Shown here piece after piece: positions 60,275 to 64,000 of a stretch of DNA of 64,000 nt. The stretch lies in the NCBI RefSeq assembly GCF_011193355.1, contig NZ_CP049780.1:445686-509685 (forward strand), read 5' to 3'. The stretch is from Streptomyces sp. JB150. GTDB lineage: Bacteria > Actinomycetota > Actinomycetes > Streptomycetales > Streptomycetaceae. The translations under genes were made by a program, and so were the position numbers. The notes under the pieces were generated by a model that saw only the letters and a program-made list of their open reading frames with translations, searched no databases and was not told where the DNA came from. The first letter of the stretch is position 1; every line of letters begins with the position of its first letter.

Positions 60275-63200
60275 ATGAGCATCGAGATACTCACCTTCGG
60301 CATGGAGGAATTACTCAACTCCTTCACCACGAAGGGCGATCCGGCCGTGCTGCGTGAGCCGGAGGCGGAGCGACTGTCCGAGCGCCTGTACTACTCCGTC
60401 GACTGGTTCGCGCCCTGCACGGAGGCGGTGGAGAGCGCGCGGGCGCTCAACATCGCCATGCTGCTGGCACCGTTCTACTGGTCGCGTTTCGAGTACGACA
60501 GGGTGCGCCAGGACGCCGACCGCGCCTTGTTCTTCTACCGGCTGGTCAGGCAGGTGGCCCCGCACCACGTACCCGATGCTTTGCTGGAGATATACGCGGA
60601 GCAGGGGAACCCGGTGAGCGAGGGGCTGTCGACACGCGAACTGGCCGCCTACACGGCGCACGGCGTCTACCTGCTGAAGGAAGCGGAGACGAACGGAGAC
60701 CCGCGCCTGCTCGACGACGCCGTCGCCGTCTGTCTGTTCGCCGCGCGCGCCAATCCGCGCGAGGATGTGACGTGGGCGGAGTCCCTGATCACGCTCGGGA
60801 ACGTCCTCACCCGCCGATACGAGTACACCGGGAACGCGGATTCGCTGGAGCGGGCCTTCTTCGTGACAGTCAAGGCCGCGCAGGCGATCCCGGAGGGCGA
60901 TCCGTGCCGGCTGAAGGCCTCCTCCGGCATGGGGCACATCGCGATCCGGATGTACCAGCGCACGGGCGACCTCGACGAGCTCGACCTCGCGGTGCGAGCC
61001 CTCCGTGAGGCGGCGTACGAAGCCCCCGACGACGACCCGCACCGTGCCGCGTACCTCACCAACCTCAGTTCGGCGCTCAGCCACCACTACCACCACACCG
61101 GCCGTGTCGACTCCGCCAACGAGGCCCTCGAAGCACAGTTCGAGGCGGTACGCATCACCCCGCGCGACCATCCCGACCTGCCGAGCCGGCTGACGAACCT
61201 GGCGGCCGCGCTGCAGAGCCATCCCGGATCCGTTCCCCCGGAGGCCGACCGCTACGACCAAGCGGTCACCGTGCTGCGGGACGCCCTCTCCCTCCTCACC
61301 GACGGCCACCCCGACCGGCCCGGCTGCCTGCGTCTTCTCGCCGTCGCCCTCCAGGACCGCTTCACACACCAGCGCGACCCACGCGACCTGACCGAGGCCG
61401 TCGCGGCCGCCCGGGCCGCGCTCCTGGCCGGCTCGCCCGACGACTATCAGCGGCCGAACCTGCTCCGAAGCCTCGCCGACTCCCTACGGAAGTACGCCCG
61501 CCACTTCTCCGAGCCCGACGTCCTGGGCGAGGCCGTCGAGGCACTGCAGGAGGCCGACGCCCTCCTGCCCGAGGACCATCCGGACCGCACGGACGTCCTC
61601 GCCACGCTGGGGTTCCTGCTGCGGGAACGCTTCGACACCACCGCGGACCTCGCCGACCGCGACAAGGCCGTTCGCGCCCTGCGCGCCGCCTCCGCCGTCG
61701 ACTCCGCGCCGGCCCGGGACCGCACCCGGGCTGCCGCTGCCGCCGGGCACATCGCGGCCGAGGCCCAGGACTTCGCCGGCGCCGTCGAGTCCTTCGCCCT
61801 CGCCCTGGATCAGCTGGAACTGACCGCCTGGCGGGGTCTGAGGCGCGACGACCGGGAACGGCTGATCGCGCAGTTCCCTCACCTGGTGGCGCACGCGGCC
61901 GCCGTCGCCGTACGGGCCGGTCAGGCCGAACGCGCGGTGGAACTCCTCGAACAGGGACGCGGCATCCTCCTCGCCCAAGCCCTGGAAACCCGCACCGACC
62001 ACAAGTCACTGCTCGCCCGGGCCTTGGAGAAGCACACCGACCACGAGGCGCTGCTCGCCCGGGCATCTCGGCTCGCCGACGAGCTGCGCCAGGTGCTCGA
62101 CGAACTGGACCGGCTGCCGGACAGCCCGTACAGCTCGGCCATGGCGGACGTGTACGAGCGGCGACGTGCGAACGAGCGGCGAGCGGCCCTCGCCCGGCAG
62201 CGGGAGGAACTCCTCGCCGGCATCCGCGAACTGCCCGGGCTCGCCGGCTTCCTGCGTCCGCCCTCCTTCGACACCCTGCGTGCCGCCGCGGACCGCGGAC
62301 CGGTGGTGCTGCTCAGCGCGAGCGAGCACGGTTGCCACGCCCTCCTCCTGACCACGGCAGGGGTGCGCGTCCTCACCCTCGCGCTGGAGGACGTCGAACT
62401 GGCCGAGCACGTCGACCATTTCACCAGAGCCGTCGGTGGGGAAACCTCGCCGCTGACGGCGGTTACGACGATCGAGGAAACCCTCACCTGGCTGTGGGAC
62501 GCTGTCGCCGAGCCGGTGCTGGAAGCGCTGGGTCATACCGAGCCCCCACGCCCCGGGACGGAATGGCCCCGCCTGTGGTGGTGTCCCACCGGCCTGTTCA
62601 CGCTGCTGCCGCTGCACGCGGCGGGGCGCAAGATCCCGCACGGCGGCGGCGACAGCGTGCTGGACCGGGTCGTCTCCTCCTACACGCCCACGCTGCGCGC
62701 CCTGCTGCACGCTCGGAACCAGCCCCGGCCCCACCAGCGGTCCTCAGCCGGAAAGCACGGCGCCCGCGGCCTCATCGTCTCCCTGCCCTCGACTCCCGGG
62801 TGGGCCGACCTCCCGGCGGCCGAGCGCGAGGCCCGGGAGCTGCACCACCGGCACCCGGACGCGGAGCTCCTCACCGGCCCCGCGGCCACCGCGCCCTCGG
62901 TCCGGGAGGCGCTCGGCCGCTGCTCCTGGGCCCACTTCGCGTGCCACGGCATGCAGGATCTCGGGCGTCCCTCGCGGGGCGCGCTGATCCTGCACGACGG
63001 CCCGCTGACGCTGCGGGACATCGCCAACCTCCGGTTGCCGCACGCCCGGTTCGCGTTTCTCTCCGCCTGCGAGACCTCGCGCGGCGGTATCGTCCTGGCC
63101 GATGAGGCGATCAGCTTCGCCGCCGCCCTCCAGCTCGCCGGCTTCCCCGACGTCATCGGCACGCTGTGGTCCATCGACGACACCCTCGCCCCGGACGTCG

Positions 63201-63352
63201 CCGGCCTCGTGTACGAGGACCTGTCCTGTCCGCCCCGGCCCGGCACGTCGCCCGACCCGGCGGCCGCGCTGCACGCCGCGGTACGGGCCGTACGGGCAGA
63301 GCACCCCCGGGCCGTGACGAGATGGGCGCCGTACGTCCACGTGGGTCCGTGA
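60275..63352 (+). CDS. CHAT-domain protease with N-terminal TPR solenoid
   Basis: A 1025-residue protein from ATG 60275 behind GGGGGGA. Residues ~1-600 are a helical TPR-like solenoid (AESLITLGNVLTRRYEYTGN, YLTNLSSALSHHYHHTG, RSLADSLRKYARHFSEPDVL) and ~640-760 form a linker with charged helices. The C-terminal CHAT (caspase-HetF-associated with TPR) domain has LIVSLPSTPGWADLPAAERE, WAHFACHGMQDLGRPSRGAL (catalytic His891), FAFLSACETSRGGIVLADEA (catalytic Cys932) and FPDVIGTLWSIDD. The dyad is intact. CHAT proteases with TPRs act as proteolytic effectors in bacterial conflict and cell-death systems and in craspase. A TTA codon at position 13 makes translation bldA-dependent. It is divergent from the small Cys/membrane gene pair. 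Confidence 0.88.
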   Translation: MSIEILTFGMEELLNSFTTKGDPAVLREPEAERLSERLYYSVDWFAPCTEAVESARALNIAMLLAPFYWSRFEYDRVRQDADRALFFYRLVRQVAPHHVPDALLEIYAEQGNPVSEGLSTRELAAYTAHGVYLLKEAETNGDPRLLDDAVAVCLFAARANPREDVTWAESLITLGNVLTRRYEYTGNADSLERAFFVTVKAAQAIPEGDPCRLKASSGMGHIAIRMYQRTGDLDELDLAVRALREAAYEAPDDDPHRAAYLTNLSSALSHHYHHTGRVDSANEALEAQFEAVRITPRDHPDLPSRLTNLAAALQSHPGSVPPEADRYDQAVTVLRDALSLLTDGHPDRPGCLRLLAVALQDRFTHQRDPRDLTEAVAAARAALLAGSPDDYQRPNLLRSLADSLRKYARHFSEPDVLGEAVEALQEADALLPEDHPDRTDVLATLGFLLRERFDTTADLADRDKAVRALRAASAVDSAPARDRTRAAAAAGHIAAEAQDFAGAVESFALALDQLELTAWRGLRRDDRERLIAQFPHLVAHAAAVAVRAGQAERAVELLEQGRGILLAQALETRTDHKSLLARALEKHTDHEALLARASRLADELRQVLDELDRLPDSPYSSAMADVYERRRANERRAALARQREELLAGIRELPGLAGFLRPPSFDTLRAAADRGPVVLLSASEHGCHALLLTTAGVRVLTLALEDVELAEHVDHFTRAVGGETSPLTAVTTIEETLTWLWDAVAEPVLEALGHTEPPRPGTEWPRLWWCPTGLFTLLPLHAAGRKIPHGGGDSVLDRVVSSYTPTLRALLHARNQPRPHQRSSAGKHGARGLIVSLPSTPGWADLPAAEREARELHHRHPDAELLTGPAATAPSVREALGRCSWAHFACHGMQDLGRPSRGALILHDGPLTLRDIANLRLPHARFAFLSACETSRGGIVLADEAISFAAALQLAGFPDVIGTLWSIDDTLAPDVAGLVYEDLSCPPRPGTSPDPAAALHAAVRAVRAEHPRAVTRWAPYVHVGP

Positions 63353-63424
63353 CCGGCCGGTTCGTGTACGCGGGACGGGCGTCCGGTTCACGAGCCGGCT
63401 CGATCCAGTCCTCCCTTGCCCGCT

Positions 63425-64000
63425 CTACGAGGTCTGGGCCCTGTCGTACAGGGCCTTGGCCTCGTTGCCGAAGTACGGGCCGAACATGCGGTTCGGCAGG
63501 AATGTGTAGCCGAAGCTGTTCACCGAGACCTGCAGGCCCTGCCCGGTCGCCTCGTTGAAGCCGGTGAACCAGGGGCCGCCGCTGGAGCCGCCGGTCATGT
63601 TGCAGGCGAGGCTGTGGTCCTGCGAGAGCAGGAAGTCCCTGGAGCTGTTGCCGCTGCAGTAGATCAGCTTGCTTCCGTCGTACGGGGAGGCGGCCGGGAA
63701 GCCGAAGGCGTACACCGGCTTGTTGTAGCCGCCGTTGAACTGGATGCCTTGCGCGCCGACGACCGAGGTCAGCCGCTGTCCGTTCAGCGGGGCGACGACC
63801 GCGGCGCCGATGTCGTGGTTGATGTCCTCGCTCGCCTCCCACTGCGGGGTGGTGAGCGTCTTGGTCGCGGTCCACTGGCCGTACGGCGCGTTGCCGTTGT
63901 CGTAGGCGGGCACGAAGACCCAGTTGGTGTGCCAGCTGCCCTGGTACTTGACGCAGTGGCCCGCGGTGATGACAGTGCTGGCGTTCTGGCTGGTCACGGC
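63425..64000 (-). CDS. Secreted trypsin-like serine protease (S1/V8-like), N-terminus outside the window
   Basis: The frame runs off the right edge of the window; about 190 residues are visible. The catalytic His is in TVITAGHCVKYQG near the visible start, the Asp in EDINHDIGAAVV, and the Ser in NMTGGSSGGPWFTGFN. The pattern of GG-SSGGPW and the Cys pair (CSGNSSRDF...CNMTGG) matches the V8/glutamyl-endopeptidase-like group common in Streptomyces secretomes. The signal peptide is not visible here. The gene is convergent with the CHAT gene, stops 72 bp apart, and is not obviously part of that system. Confidence 0.88.
   Translation of the reverse strand, partial: AVTSQNASTVITAGHCVKYQGSWHTNWVFVPAYDNGNAPYGQWTATKTLTTPQWEASEDINHDIGAAVVAPLNGQRLTSVVGAQGIQFNGGYNKPVYAFGFPAASPYDGSKLIYCSGNSSRDFLLSQDHSLACNMTGGSSGGPWFTGFNEATGQGLQVSVNSFGYTFLPNRMFGPYFGNEAKALYDRAQTS

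Noticed and set aside
63425..64000. The trypsin-like protease as part of the CHAT system
   Set aside because: It is convergent, secreted-type and separated by 72 bp; nothing links it to the CHAT module except proximity.

Overview
The window is high-GC DNA with strong G/C bias at third codon positions, frequent GTG starts and genes on both strands. It carries a chaplin, an SsgA-like protein, an NsdA-like regulator, a maleylpyruvate-isomerase/mycothiol-type enzyme, a DUF397 protein, and TTA codons limited to a few genes. All of this points to a Streptomyces chromosome. I saw no rRNA, tRNA, CRISPR array, transposase or phage module.

Layout, left to right. 0-12.4 kb: a PPOX-fold enzyme (partial), a secreted sphingomyelinase-type phosphodiesterase, archease facing an rtcB-polX pair, a MarR regulator with an MMPL exporter, and an SDR-type protein with a photolyase. 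12.4-21 kb is an accessory, eroded stretch: a broken B12-binding MerR (LitR-type) regulator, a block of lower GC with a PhzF and a mycothiol-dependent-type enzyme, a GlsB/YeaQ-type membrane protein, a deaminase, a TetR gene with a clear operator, a frameshifted glycosyltransferase, a membrane GGDEF/EAL protein that has lost most of both domains, and a methyltransferase. 21-36 kb is mostly developmental and housekeeping: a sortase-anchored chaplin, a secreted peptidase, an eRF1-fold protein, a Gfo/Idh/MocA oxidoreductase, an SsgA-like protein with a CRP-like site, a PAS-PP2C phosphatase, an NsdA-like regulator divergent from a TTA-containing phosphotransferase, a secreted amidase and a universal stress protein. 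36-49 kb is metabolic and secretory: PaaK-type ligase, acyl-CoA synthetase with a coupled membrane protein, penicillin-acylase-type enzyme, Tat-exported serine hydrolase, FAD oxidoreductase and a soluble Ser/Thr kinase with eight 42-residue TPR-like repeats. 49-52 kb is a stress group: Csp-type copper protein, ChaB protein, a DUF6479-like protein behind a sigma-B-like promoter. 51.6-55.1 kb is a sugar phosphorylase (GH65) operon with an RpiB-type isomerase, in which the upstream HAD mutase is reduced to its last ~40 codons. 56-59 kb holds an ATP-grasp enzyme, a small membrane protein and a collapsed chloride channel/heme-uptake locus. 59.0-63.4 kb is a CHAT-protease conflict-type locus, and the window ends in a secreted trypsin-like protease (partial).

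Two themes stand out. First, a divergent three-gene module: a 1025-residue TPR-CHAT protease (dyad His891/Cys932, TTA at codon 13) opposite a translationally coupled pair made of a small Cys-rich protein and a membrane protein. It looks like a conflict or programmed-death system of the CHAT/TPR-associated kind and is the best candidate here for an under-described system. Second, the window carries at least nine gene scars, several with clean junctions and no adjacent mobile element, which suggests repeated deletion in this lineage.
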